A stretch of 64,000 nucleotides of DNA from Microbacterium suaedae (lineage in GTDB: Bacteria > Actinomycetota > Actinomycetes > Actinomycetales > Microbacteriaceae): NCBI RefSeq assembly GCF_003254645.1, contig NZ_PNFD01000001.1, forward strand, positions 682,001 through 746,000. Reading direction: 5' to 3'. The position numbers and the translations under genes were made by a program. Below are positions 48,934-57,692 of this stretch, in pieces (within the stretch, counting starts at the first letter, position 1; the number at the start of each line of letters is the position of its first letter). The notes beneath the pieces are model-generated. The model saw only the letters and a list, made by a program, of their open reading frames with translations. It was not told the DNA's origin and made no database searches.

Positions 48934-50474
48934 CGCTCGGCCACCTCCTCTTCTGCAGTCAGCAGCCGTGCAAGTTCCTTCTTCATGACTTTTCCTCCGC
49001 TGTTGCGTGGCAGCTCGGTCACCTGCGTGATCACGCGAGGGATCTTGAATCCCGCGAGATGCTCACGACAGAGCCGTTCGATTCCCACCGGATCGAGCGG
49101 TTTCCCGCTGCGCGAAACCACCACGGCTGCGACCGTTTCGCCCCATTTGGGATGAGGGGTTCCCAGCACGGCGACCTCTCGGACGTCCTCGATCGACATG
49201 ATGACGTCCTCCACTTCGGCGGGATACACGTTGAACCCGCCGCTGATGATCACTTCCTTGGAGCGCCCGACGAGGTAGAGCCGACCATCCAGGTCGAAGC
49301 GGCCGATATCCCCCGTACGCAGCCACCCGCCGGACAACGCGGCGGCCGTTGCCTCGGGATCCTCGAAGTACTCGGTCATGACCGAGTCGCTTCGCACTGT
49401 CACCTCGCCCAGTTCACCGATATCGGCCGCTGTTCCGTCGGTTCGGACAACTCTCACATCGGCGTAGGGCGTCGGGCGGCCGACCGAGGCCAGGTGGGGC
49501 GGCGGCTCACCATCCCAATCGTGGTCTTCCGGTCCGAGCGTCGAGATCGGAAGCCCCGATTCGGTCTGGCCGTACATCTGCAGAAGCACCGATCCAAAGA
49601 CCGCGCGTGTCCGAACGATCTCTGAAACAGGCATGGGAGACCCGCCGTAGATGATCCGGCGCAGCTTCGACTCGACGCCCACCATCAGCGGGTTCAGTTC
49701 GGTCAGCATGGCCGGCACGACGAAGAGCACTGTCGCCCCGTGCGTCCGCACAGCATCGACGGTGGAGCCTGTATCGAACTTCTCCGCGAGGAACTGGTGG
49801 GCGCCGCGGACGAAGTACGCCATCGTGAGGATGCCACCGACATGGCTCAGCGGCATCGCCGTGTGCACGACGTCGGTATGACGGGCGTCGCATTCCATGA
49901 TCGTGTTCCGAAGGGAAGCGGCGATCGCACGCAGGCTGTGCACCGCACCTTTCGGAGAACCCGTGGTCCCAGACGTGAATCCCAGTTGGGCAGGTGCGAG
50001 CTCTGAGACGGGCTGTGGGACCGCTCCGATCCATCGGCGTCCACCGACGCGGACCTGCTCGTAGGCAACGGCGCGGCCGCCCGGCTCTGCTCCACCATCC
50101 AGCAGAATCAGGTGCTCAACCCGGGTCTTATCCAGCTCCGATTCGATTCGCGTCGCCCACTCCTTGTCGACGACGACAACCTTGGCGCGAGCACGTCGGA
50201 GGATCTCGACTGCCTCTCTGGGATGCAGCCGCCGATTGACGGCAAGGCGGATGAAGCCCCCAAGATACGCAGCCTGGTCGAGGACCGCCGCTTCGATTCG
50301 ACCCGAACAGATGATGGCGACGCAATCGCCGGGGCTCGCCCCGAGCGCGGCGAGACCGCGGATCACCTCATCGACCTCCGTCTCCACCTGGGCGAAGGTG
50401 ACGGTCCTCCGCGCATCGGTCAGAGCAGGTCGATCGGCGTTCACGCGGTATGCGCCGCGGAGCAGACGCTCCAT
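48930..50474 (-). CDS. AMP-forming acyl-CoA synthetase
   Basis: 514 residues from the ATG at 50474; an ATG at 50507 overlapping the upstream stop is the alternative. The ATP loop is GFTSGTTGSPKGAVHS, followed by the YGQTESGLP motif, TGDIGRFDLDGRLYLVGRSKEVIISGGFNVYP (two conserved blocks) and the catalytic Lys in NSGGKVMKKEL. It activates a carboxylic acid to the CoA thioester through an adenylate. Substrate unknown; the genes around it suggest a branched or cyclic acid. Confidence 0.9.
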   Translation of the reverse strand: MERLLRGAYRVNADRPALTDARRTVTFAQVETEVDEVIRGLAALGASPGDCVAIICSGRIEAAVLDQAAYLGGFIRLAVNRRLHPREAVEILRRARAKVVVVDKEWATRIESELDKTRVEHLILLDGGAEPGGRAVAYEQVRVGGRRWIGAVPQPVSELAPAQLGFTSGTTGSPKGAVHSLRAIAASLRNTIMECDARHTDVVHTAMPLSHVGGILTMAYFVRGAHQFLAEKFDTGSTVDAVRTHGATVLFVVPAMLTELNPLMVGVESKLRRIIYGGSPMPVSEIVRTRAVFGSVLLQMYGQTESGLPISTLGPEDHDWDGEPPPHLASVGRPTPYADVRVVRTDGTAADIGELGEVTVRSDSVMTEYFEDPEATAAALSGGWLRTGDIGRFDLDGRLYLVGRSKEVIISGGFNVYPAEVEDVIMSIEDVREVAVLGTPHPKWGETVAAVVVSRSGKPLDPVGIERLCREHLAGFKIPRVITQVTELPRNSGGKVMKKELARLLTAEEEVAER

Positions 50475-50499
50475 GGCCGACTCTTCGCGCTCTCCGGAC

Positions 50500-51648
50500 T
50501 CACGCATGATCGTCGACCAAGACATGCTCGATGCACACCGACCCGACGCCGAGCATGTGTGCAAGCCCCACTCGCGCGCCCGGCTGCTGCCTGCCGTCGG
50601 CCTCTCCCCGGAGCTGTCGAGTGATCTCGACGATCTGGCCGACTCCGGTCGGCCCGACCGGGTGCCCCATAGACTGCAGGCCACCGGAGGCGCTGACGGC
50701 ACATCGGCCACCGATGTCGTACTGTCCATCGATGACATCGGCGGCTGCTCGCCCGGGTGCGGAAAGCCCGATGGCTTCGATATACACGAGCTCCTCGATC
50801 GAGAATGCGTCGTGAACCTCGACCACGTCGAGGTCCGCCACGGATATGCCCGCCGCGTCGAGAGCGAGTTCCGTGGTCTCACGCGTCAGTTCCGCGTCAG
50901 GGAAGGAACCGTCGGGATAGACCCTCTCGCTTCGCGAAACCGAGGCGGCGATCCTGATCGCCCGAGAGCGGTCCAGGTTCAGCCTTTCGATCGCCGCTTC
51001 AGAAGCCACGATGACCGCCGCAGCGCCTTCCCCGACCGGGCAGCACTGGTGCTTGGTGAGGGGTCCCGATATCGGCGCTTCCGCGAGGATCTCCTCAGCG
51101 GTGATGGAATCGTGCCGCTGAGCAGCCGCGTTGCGAAGTCCGTTCGCGTGATTCTTCGCAGACACCCGGGCGAGCGCTTCGGAACCGACTCCGTTCTCCC
51201 GGAGATAGCGCGCCGCAAGAAGGGCGAAGTGCGAGATCGGGGCCACCAGCCCATCAACGAGATCGACGTGCCCCGATTCCCGGAATCCGTCGGATCGCAT
51301 CGCAGGCTTGTCCACCCCGATCGCGATGCTGATCTCCGCGTTCCCGGACAGGACATCCAGATACGCCTGACGCACCGCCTGAGAACCGGACGCCGACGCG
51401 TTCTCCACCTGAGCGATCGGGATGCCGGTCGCGCCGAGATGCCTCAGCATGGGGCGGCCGACGGCGGCTCCGATCAAAGCGGTCCCCACGTATGCGGAGT
51501 CGACGTCGGCCCAGGTGATACCCGCGTCGCCGAGCGCCTGCCGCACCGCCGCGAGGCCCAAGCTGGTGTAGGGGGTGCTGGTCGGACTCTGGTAGGGATG
51601 AATCCCGACGCCGACGACGCGGACTCCGCTCACGTTCATGGTGTTCAT
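50500..51648 (-). CDS. Ltp2/SCP-x-like thiolase-fold protein lacking the nucleophilic Cys
   Basis: 382 residues from the ATG at 51648, overlapping the DUF35 stop (ATGA). Thiolase-fold features: QVENASASGSQAVRQAYLDVL where the SCP-x family has a Cys (here Ser85), HQCCPVGEGAAAVIVASEAA, VEVHDAFSIEELVYIEAIGL and SASGGLQSMGHPVGPTGVGQI. The missing Cys and the adjacent DUF35 gene match Ltp2-type retro-aldolases, which with a DUF35 partner split tertiary beta-hydroxyacyl-CoAs in steroid side-chain loss. A canonical thiolase activity is therefore unlikely. Confidence 0.85.
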   Translation of the reverse strand: MNTMNVSGVRVVGVGIHPYQSPTSTPYTSLGLAAVRQALGDAGITWADVDSAYVGTALIGAAVGRPMLRHLGATGIPIAQVENASASGSQAVRQAYLDVLSGNAEISIAIGVDKPAMRSDGFRESGHVDLVDGLVAPISHFALLAARYLRENGVGSEALARVSAKNHANGLRNAAAQRHDSITAEEILAEAPISGPLTKHQCCPVGEGAAAVIVASEAAIERLNLDRSRAIRIAASVSRSERVYPDGSFPDAELTRETTELALDAAGISVADLDVVEVHDAFSIEELVYIEAIGLSAPGRAAADVIDGQYDIGGRCAVSASGGLQSMGHPVGPTGVGQIVEITRQLRGEADGRQQPGARVGLAHMLGVGSVCIEHVLVDDHA

Positions 51649-52043
51649 TCGCTTACCTTCCGCGGTCCGAAGACCACCCATTCGCCGCCTTCGGCGGTGG
51701 TCGTGAGTCGTCCCCGCACCGCAACCCCGTGTCGGACATCCTCGTCGACGAGCGCCCGTATAGTAAGGCCGCCGCCGAGGTCGATGGATCCGATGCAGAA
51801 CGGGGCGCTGATCCCCGGACCTCGATGTCTGGCCACGACAACAGTGTCGATGACTGTCCCCTCGGCGGGTGTCAGAACCGGAAGAACATCGTCGCCGTGC
51901 GCGCCGCAGGACTGGCACCCGAACTCCTCCCGCGGGAACGAGCGGCGGCCATCCTGTCCGCACAGTCCGGTCCTGAGGTCGAGGTTCCCGTCAGCGGACG
52001 AGACGGTCAGGAGAGCCGCGGGGCTCTCTTCGTGTTCAGTCAC
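51645..52043 (-). CDS. DUF35 OB-fold/zinc-ribbon acyl-CoA-binding partner protein
   Basis: 132 residues. The zinc-ribbon half has C28-GQD...CQSC (43-46); one Cys of the usual four is replaced by Asp31. The OB-fold half reads GTVIDTVVVARHRGPGISAPFCIGSIDLGGGLTIRALV. In ChsH2-Ltp2 and hydratase complexes this family binds the acyl-CoA. Overlap with the thiolase-fold gene implies a stoichiometric complex. It begins 9 bases after the SDR stop. Confidence 0.85.
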   Translation of the reverse strand: MTEHEESPAALLTVSSADGNLDLRTGLCGQDGRRSFPREEFGCQSCGAHGDDVLPVLTPAEGTVIDTVVVARHRGPGISAPFCIGSIDLGGGLTIRALVDEDVRHGVAVRGRLTTTAEGGEWVVFGPRKVSE

Positions 52044-52052
52044 CTCAGACTC

Positions 52053-52841
52053 CTACTGGTTCAGGGAATAGCCGCCGTTCACCGGGTAGGTCTGCCCGGT
52101 GACCCACGACGCGGCGTCCGACGAGAGGAACAGGATCATGTTGGCCGCGTCCTCCGGCTCGCCGAATCGACGAATGACGTACCTCTTGAGCTGCTGCTTG
52201 GCTGCTTCTTCGTCGGCCAATGCCTCAGCAACGAACGGGGTTCGGGTCGCGGCAATCGCGATATTGTTCGCCGTGATGTTGTAGCGGCCGACGCTCCGGG
52301 CGATGCCGCGCATGAATCCGGCAGCGCCTGCTTTTGCCCCGGAATAGATCTCGAGGGCGGGCTCGCCGACACGGCCGGCGTCGGAGATGACAGTGACGAT
52401 CCGGCCGTATCCTCGCTCAACCATCCCGGGAAGAGCGTGGCGCGTGCAGTTGAGCACGCCGTACAGGTTCACCTGAAGGTACTTGTCCCAGTCACTCCGG
52501 TCCTGCGTCCAGAAGGGCGGATCGAAGCCGGGGCCACCGCTCGGCCCCGCGTTGCCCGCGTTGTTCACCAGGATGTCGATGCCGCCGAGTGCGTCCGAGG
52601 CCTGAGCGAAGAGGCCGGCAACGCCGTCATAGTCACTCACGTCTCCTTGCAGTGCCAGCGCCGTGACGCCGAGTGCTTCCACCTCCGCGGCCACGGCTTC
52701 AGCGCGCTCCAGGTTGAAGTCGTTGACGACGATGGCGCCCGCCCCGTGCTCGGCGAAATGAAGTGCGACTTGCCGCCCCACTCCCCGGCCCGCTCCGGTG
52801 ATGAACGCCGTCCTCCCCTTGAGATCCACGATGTCGGTCAT
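52053..52841 (-). CDS. Short-chain dehydrogenase/reductase
   Basis: 262 residues from the ATG at 52841. Rossmann motif ITGAGRGVGRQVALHF, NNAGNAGPSGG, catalytic Ser in VISDAGRVGEPALEIYSGAKAG with the YxxxK (Tyr-Ser-Gly-Ala-Lys) and the end VTGQTYPVNGGYSLNQ. NAD(P)-dependent oxidation of a hydroxyacyl intermediate is the natural role in this operon. First gene of the minus-strand operon that runs through DUF35, the thiolase-fold gene, the ligase and the CoA-transferase; divergent from the crotonase gene. Confidence 0.9.
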   Translation of the reverse strand: MTDIVDLKGRTAFITGAGRGVGRQVALHFAEHGAGAIVVNDFNLERAEAVAAEVEALGVTALALQGDVSDYDGVAGLFAQASDALGGIDILVNNAGNAGPSGGPGFDPPFWTQDRSDWDKYLQVNLYGVLNCTRHALPGMVERGYGRIVTVISDAGRVGEPALEIYSGAKAGAAGFMRGIARSVGRYNITANNIAIAATRTPFVAEALADEEAAKQQLKRYVIRRFGEPEDAANMILFLSSDAASWVTGQTYPVNGGYSLNQ

Positions 52842-52937
52842 GTCCTTGCCTTCCCGGCCTGACGGCCTCTTTGCCGATAAAACGAGAGCCTCAACCTCGC
52901 CTGAGATCGCGAGCTGAGGTATGTTGTTCCAGATCGA

Positions 52938-52957
52938 ATGATCATAGCTTAGATCAT
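52938..52957. promoter_or_regulatory. Candidate regulator operator between SDR and crotonase genes
   Basis: ATGATCATAG and CTTAGATCAT form a 20-bp inverted repeat with 8 of 10 positions matched, in the 150-bp divergent promoter region. Size and symmetry fit a MarR or TetR dimer site. Confidence 0.45.
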
Positions 52958-52991
52958 CTACTATGGACACACACAAGGGCAAGGAGCAGCG

Positions 52992-53771
52992 ATGCGAGCG
53001 GACAGCATGACCGAGATCAGCGTCGAACAACGCGGCGATGCGCGGTGGATCACTCTCGATAGACCCGAACGGAGGAATGCGATCTCACCGGTGATGCTCG
53101 ATGAGATCGATCAGGCCGTACGGGCGGCCGAGCAGGACCGATCCGTACGAGTTCTCGTGTTCGCCGCATCCGGATCGGTCTTCTGTGCGGGAGCCGACCT
53201 CGGCGACGCCGAGGCCCTCCCGGACTCCGCGCTGCTCGAGCGCTCGACCGCCTTGATGAACCGCATCGAGGACTTCCCCCAGCCCGTGGTGGCGATGGTT
53301 CAGGGGCTCGCCTGCGCCGGCGGCGTCGAGCTGCTCTTGGCGTGCGACCTCATCGTCGCCTCCGACCGCGCGGCGTTCGCCGACATCCACTCGACGGTCG
53401 GACTCATCCCCGGTGCGGGCGGGGTATGGCGCCTGGTGCGCCGAGTCGGGCTCGCCTGGGCCAAGCAGATGATGTATTCGGGAGACATCTACTCCTCAGA
53501 AGACATGTACGTCGCAGGCTTCGTGAACGAGGTCACACCCGCCGATCAGCTTGAGACTCGAACGGTCGGCCTCGTCGACATGCTCAGTTCCCGCTCACCG
53601 CTCGCCCTTGCGGCGATGAAGCGATTGGCCAATGGCGCACTCGATGCCACACGAGAGGAACACATGTCGGCTGCCCTCGCCGAGAACGACCGCCATCTCC
53701 GCACCACGGACGGCGGCGAGGGACTCGCCGCCATGTCCGAGAAGCGCCAACCCGTGTACGTGTGGCAGTAA
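52992..53771 (+). CDS. Enoyl-CoA hydratase/isomerase (crotonase family)
   Basis: 259 residues from the ATG at 52992, which has AAGGAG at proper spacing; ATG 53010 would be internal. Oxyanion-hole segments are VFCAGADLGD and VQGLACAGGVELLLACDLIVAS. The catalytic-Glu region ADIHSTVGLIPGAGGVWRLVRRVG keeps one expected acidic site altered (His-Ser near the first Glu position). It should hydrate the 2-enoyl-CoA made by the acyl-CoA dehydrogenase, giving the hydroxyacyl-CoA for retro-aldol cleavage. Confidence 0.88.
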   Translation: MRADSMTEISVEQRGDARWITLDRPERRNAISPVMLDEIDQAVRAAEQDRSVRVLVFAASGSVFCAGADLGDAEALPDSALLERSTALMNRIEDFPQPVVAMVQGLACAGGVELLLACDLIVASDRAAFADIHSTVGLIPGAGGVWRLVRRVGLAWAKQMMYSGDIYSSEDMYVAGFVNEVTPADQLETRTVGLVDMLSSRSPLALAAMKRLANGALDATREEHMSAALAENDRHLRTTDGGEGLAAMSEKRQPVYVWQ

Positions 53772-53808
53772 CAGCCCAACATCAATGCACCAACAACAGG
53801 AGAAGACC

Positions 53809-54999
53809 ATGACTCACCCCGACACCGCGCAGGACGACCTGACGACGGCGCCGTTCACCTTCACCGAGCACCAACAGCGATTCGCCACGGATGTTCGCGC
53901 ATTCGCAGATTCGATCGCCCCCGGATACGCCGAACGAGCCGTATCCGAGGAGTTCTTCTGGGAGATTCACCGCGAGATCGCGTCACGTGGCTGGCTCGGC
54001 GTCACGCTTCCGCGAGAACTCGGCGGGATGGGTGAGCCGGCTGTCACCGCCGGTCTGCTGATGGAGAACATCGGCAGCGCCGACTTCAACGTCGGCCTCT
54101 CGATCTTCGCGGGGATCTGCAATTCCGGGCTCCTGGGGCAGTTCGCGACGGAGCGCGTGCGCGACGAATGGCTGCCGGCCGTCCTGTCGGGTGAACGCCT
54201 CGTAGGATTCGCCCTCACCGAACCGGGCGCAGGTTCGGACGCTCGCGGGATCCAAACACGAGCCGAGCGCACCGCGGATGGCTGGAGGCTGAACGGAAGC
54301 AAGACCTCATCCGGTCTCGCTGCGATCGGCGATGCCAGCATCGTGTTCGCCCGCACAGGCGATGGTCCGAACGATATCTCCGTGTTCCTCGTCCCGTTCG
54401 ACGCTCGGGGAGTCACTCCCGGCCGCATTCCGAGCCGCGGCGGGAAGCCGATCGGTCGTGGAACCGTGGAGATGGAGGATGTGGTGGTCCCGGAGGATCA
54501 TCTCCTGGGTGAGATCGGCACCGGCTTCTCGATGATCGCAAAGACATTCGACTACACGCGATCACTGCTGGGACTTCTCGGCTACGGCGTCGCGACAACC
54601 GCGCTGCGGATGGCCACTGACTTCGCAGTCGAGCGAAAGACCTTCGGACAGCCGCTCTACCATCACCAGGGCGTCTCTTTCGTGGTCGCCGAGGAGCTCG
54701 CGCGCCTTGAAGCGGTGCGCTGGCTCGCCTATCGCGCGCTCGCGCTCCGAGACGCCGGGCTCCCTCACACGAAAGAAGCAGCGATGGTGAAGTGGCTCGG
54801 CCCTCGAACCGCGTTCGACGCGGTTCGGGAGGCAGTGATCCTGCACGGCCACCGCGGCTACTCCGACCTGCTTCCGCTGCAGCAGATGCTCCTGGATCTC
54901 GAGGGGCTGGAGATCGGCGACGGCACCCCGCAGATTCAGAAGCTCATCATCGCCCGCGAGGTGTTCGGGGCGGCGAAGCGGGACGCGACGCAGCAGTAG
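53809..54999 (+). CDS. Acyl-CoA dehydrogenase
   Basis: 396 residues from the ATG at 53809 (ACAGGAGAAG before it). The three-domain flavoenzyme fold shows VGFALTEPGAGSDARGIQT (FAD/substrate loop), RLNGSKTSSG, ERKTFGQPLYHHQGV and HGHRGYSDLLPLQQM. Near the C-terminus the usual YEGTxxIQ with the catalytic Glu is IGDGTPQIQK, an Asp in its place. The base may be shifted elsewhere, as in isovaleryl-type enzymes, or activity altered. It forms the 2,3-double bond of an acyl-CoA using FAD. Confidence 0.9.
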   Translation: MTHPDTAQDDLTTAPFTFTEHQQRFATDVRAFADSIAPGYAERAVSEEFFWEIHREIASRGWLGVTLPRELGGMGEPAVTAGLLMENIGSADFNVGLSIFAGICNSGLLGQFATERVRDEWLPAVLSGERLVGFALTEPGAGSDARGIQTRAERTADGWRLNGSKTSSGLAAIGDASIVFARTGDGPNDISVFLVPFDARGVTPGRIPSRGGKPIGRGTVEMEDVVVPEDHLLGEIGTGFSMIAKTFDYTRSLLGLLGYGVATTALRMATDFAVERKTFGQPLYHHQGVSFVVAEELARLEAVRWLAYRALALRDAGLPHTKEAAMVKWLGPRTAFDAVREAVILHGHRGYSDLLPLQQMLLDLEGLEIGDGTPQIQKLIIAREVFGAAKRDATQQ

Positions 55000-55073
55000 T
55001 GGACGCCACAGCACCGCGGCATCTCCTGCGGGAGTCAGGGAGCGGACGGTGATGAGGCCGTCATCGTGATCCA

Positions 55074-55120
55074 CAGGAACGTCCCGGGTCGGCCACGAGG
55101 GCCGACCCGGGACGTTCCTG
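55074..55120. terminator. Strong bidirectional terminator
   Basis: A perfect 21-bp stem (CAGGAACGTCCCGGGTCGGCC with its complement) around ACGAG, between the dehydrogenase gene and the convergent thioesterase gene. Confidence 0.92.
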
Positions 55121-55195
55121 TACCAGGCGGAAGAACGGGCTTCGTTCCGCCCCCGCTCACTTGCCGGGGCAGAGTTCAGCCGTCATCGAGTGCGA

Positions 55196-55615
55196 TCACT
55201 GCGTGAGCTGGCGTGCCTGGCCGCGAAACTCAGCAACCACTGATTCTCCGACTCGGACTGTGACGTCGACCAGAGCATTCGCGCCCCATTCGGTGGTCGC
55301 GCGGGCCACCGCCACGAGCTCCTCACCCAGCCGCGCCGGGGATATGAAGGAGATGTGCGCCCACGTCGTCGCCCCGGCCTGCGGCAGTATCGCCGCTCGC
55401 GCGAGCGCACAATCTGCGATCGCGAAGAGAACACCCCCGTGCACGAATCCGGCGGCGTTCAGATGGCGTCGTTCGGCTTTCGCAACAAGTATCGCCTCGC
55501 CCCGGGTCTGGGATTCGACCGTTGCACCCAGCCAGTCCTCGACGGGCTGAGGACCTGCTGCCAGCGGTACTTGCTCTCGCGCGCCTGTATTCGTTGCCGA
55601 GGTCGTGCTCGACAT
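55196..55615 (-). CDS. PaaI-like hotdog-fold acyl-CoA thioesterase
   Basis: 139 residues from the ATG at 55615, one base after the binding-protein stop. Hotdog motif HLNAAGFVHGGVLFAIADCALARAA, followed by ISFISPARLGEELVAVARA and VDVTVRVGESVVAEFRGQAR. PaaI-type enzymes release CoA from stalled aryl- or acyl-CoA intermediates, a typical housekeeping partner of aromatic or acyl-CoA pathways. Translationally linked to the binding protein. Confidence 0.88.
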   Translation of the reverse strand: MSSTTSATNTGAREQVPLAAGPQPVEDWLGATVESQTRGEAILVAKAERRHLNAAGFVHGGVLFAIADCALARAAILPQAGATTWAHISFISPARLGEELVAVARATTEWGANALVDVTVRVGESVVAEFRGQARQLTQ

Positions 55616-55616
55616 C

Positions 55617-56615
55617 TCAGCCCAGCGCCCCATCCGCGAAAAGGTCCGAGACACTCTCAGGCATAGCGTCGAGCCCACCGTACGTCTCGAAGATCTGGAG
55701 GTATTCCTCGACGACCGCAGCGACCATGTCCATCGAGTAGGAAGGCAGCGCGCCTGCCGCCAACGCGCTCTCCGGCACGCCAGTGTTCTCCACCAGCGTC
55801 TCGAGCAGGGCCTCCTCATTCGCGGGGTCGTTGATCCACTCGATTGCGGAGGCGATCGACGTGCGGAACGCCTCCACCGTCTGCGCATTCGTCTCCGCGT
55901 AGTCCCGTGAGGTGACGAACGAAAGATTGGGGCTCCCCTCGGTCACCGAGGCGCCGGGAAAGCCAATCGCCCTCACACCTCCCGCCTGGAGCGCGGTGGT
56001 CAGAAACGGCTCGATCAGGGTAGAGCTCGTCACGCTTCCGTTGAGGACGAGCTCTGCACCCTGCGGGTAGGGAACGTTCTGGTAGTCGGGGGCGTCCACG
56101 TCGCCCCCGGATTCCGCCATGGCGTTCCTGGTGAGAATGTCGGTGACGTTGCCGACGCCGTTCACACCGATCACGTTCCCGGAGCGAGCCAGCTCCGCCA
56201 GGTTCTCAGGCCCGTCCTCCCTGACGATGGTTCCGAGGTACTGGTCGTCGGGACCATCGGTATCGGTGCTCCCAGCGACGACGACCAGTTCGATGCCCTG
56301 GCTTTGCCCCTGGGCCACGTTGATCACGCTCGACACACCGAACTGGAACTCGCCGCTAGCAATCAACGCCGCGGATTGCGCGGACGTCGGCGGGGCTGGT
56401 TCCAGGGCGACGTCGAGCAGGTTCTCTTCGAAGTAGCCCTGCTCGATCGCAACCCACACCGGAGCGAAGTCAGCGATCGGGAAGACCGGGATCGAGATGC
56501 TCGTGGGCGCACCAGGTGCGCTCTCGGGCGCAGGGGCACCGCCCGCACACCCCGTCAACAGCATCGCCGCCCCGGCAGCTGACGCGGTCAGTGCTCGTGT
56601 CTTGATTCGCTTCAT
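55617..56615 (-). CDS. NMT1/SsuA-type ABC importer substrate-binding lipoprotein
   Basis: 332 residues from the ATG at 56615 (GAGGAGAAG upstream). The signal peptide ends in MLLTGC. The periplasmic-type II fold has SISIPVFPIADFAPVWVAIEQGYFEEN, IASGEFQFGVSSVINVAQGQSQG and YPQGAELVLNGSVTSSTLIEPFLTTAL, the standard SsuA/TauA/NMT1 layout. It captures the ligand for the permease-ATPase set encoded divergently at 56874-59307. The ligand is probably the acid degraded by this island. Confidence 0.9.
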   Translation of the reverse strand: MKRIKTRALTASAAGAAMLLTGCAGGAPAPESAPGAPTSISIPVFPIADFAPVWVAIEQGYFEENLLDVALEPAPPTSAQSAALIASGEFQFGVSSVINVAQGQSQGIELVVVAGSTDTDGPDDQYLGTIVREDGPENLAELARSGNVIGVNGVGNVTDILTRNAMAESGGDVDAPDYQNVPYPQGAELVLNGSVTSSTLIEPFLTTALQAGGVRAIGFPGASVTEGSPNLSFVTSRDYAETNAQTVEAFRTSIASAIEWINDPANEEALLETLVENTGVPESALAAGALPSYSMDMVAAVVEEYLQIFETYGGLDAMPESVSDLFADGALG

Positions 56616-56682
56616 GTGCTTCTCCTCATTGAGATCTCGCAGATCAGACTGTCGTCCGTCGGCAGATGCTCCCACCGACGAG

Positions 56683-56763
56683 GATGATTGTCAAGATTCG
56701 AATCATCTCACCCCTAACTTCGTCCTCCTCTCTCCACTAATTGTTACATGTCAGATGATTCGA
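56683..56763. promoter_or_regulatory. Paired inverted operator sites in the ABC-importer divergent promoter
   Basis: TCGAATCATCT (56698-56708) and AGATGATTCGA (56753-56763) are exact reverse complements. GATGATT (56683-56689) with AATCATC (56701-56707) adds an overlapping copy. The GATGATTC core recurs upstream of the MarR gene (47829-47837). Confidence 0.55.
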
Positions 56764-56873
56764 GCTTTGACTTTTTTGTCATCTACCGGATACTGAGAGA
56801 GGTTGGCGGGCCCTCCGCGAAGATGCTTCGGATCCCCGCCACCTGTCGTTCGCACTCGATGAGGAGGCCCCAG

Positions 56874-57692
56874 ATGGATCAGATCACGGCACCTGAGAAG
56901 CATGCGTCGGTCACGCTGCGCATGCGCGATGTGGGCGTCACCTATCGAACCCCAGCCGGCTCCAAGGAAGTCCTCAGCGCCATCAACCTCGACGTGAGAC
57001 AGGGGGAGTTCGTCTGCATCGTCGGCCCATCGGGGACCGGCAAGACGACGCTGATCCGCTGCATCGCCGGCCTGATGTCGACGACCGCCGGCTCCGTCGA
57101 ACTCGACGAGCAGACGGTCTCCGGCCCGCCGGTGAACCTCGCGCTGGTCTCTCAGGATTACAGCCGCTCCCTCATGCCCTGGCTTCGAATCGATGACAAT
57201 GTCGCGTTGCCGCTGCGGGGGAAAGGCATCAAGAGGCACGAGATCGACAGGAGAGTGGCCTCGGCGCTCAGTGCCGTCAACCTCACGAACGCTGCCAGGG
57301 CGTATCCCTGGCAACTCTCGGGCGGGATGCAGCAGCGTGCAGCGATCGCCCGCGCACTCGCGTATGGACCAGAAGTCATGGTGTTGGACGAGCCGTTCGC
57401 TTCGGTGGACGCTCAGACCCGAGCGGAACTCGAGGATCTGATGCGCACCCTTCAGTCCGAGAATGGGATGACTGTCCTCCTCGTCACGCACGACATCGAT
57501 GAGTCGGTCTACTTGGCCGACCGAGTCGTCGTCCTCGGAGGGTCCCCTGCAACTGTTCATACGGAACTCGACATCGAGCTCGGAGATTCGCGCGACCATC
57601 TCGCTACGAAGGCGCTGCCCGAGTTCACCCGGTACCGATCAGAGATCCTCGCCTGCATCCGCAGCGCACGCCTCGACGCAGGTGCCCAATGA
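56874..57692 (+). CDS. SsuB/TauB-type ABC importer ATP-binding protein
   Basis: 272 residues from the ATG at 56874, behind GAGGAGG. Walker A GPSGTGKTT, the Q-loop LVSQDYSRSLMPWLRI typical of nitrate/sulfonate/taurine ATPases, signature LSGGMQQR, Walker B VMVLDEPFASVD and THDIDESVYLADRVVVL. It powers the two downstream permeases. ATGA overlap with the first permease. Confidence 0.93.
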   Translation: MDQITAPEKHASVTLRMRDVGVTYRTPAGSKEVLSAINLDVRQGEFVCIVGPSGTGKTTLIRCIAGLMSTTAGSVELDEQTVSGPPVNLALVSQDYSRSLMPWLRIDDNVALPLRGKGIKRHEIDRRVASALSAVNLTNAARAYPWQLSGGMQQRAAIARALAYGPEVMVLDEPFASVDAQTRAELEDLMRTLQSENGMTVLLVTHDIDESVYLADRVVVLGGSPATVHTELDIELGDSRDHLATKALPEFTRYRSEILACIRSARLDAGAQ

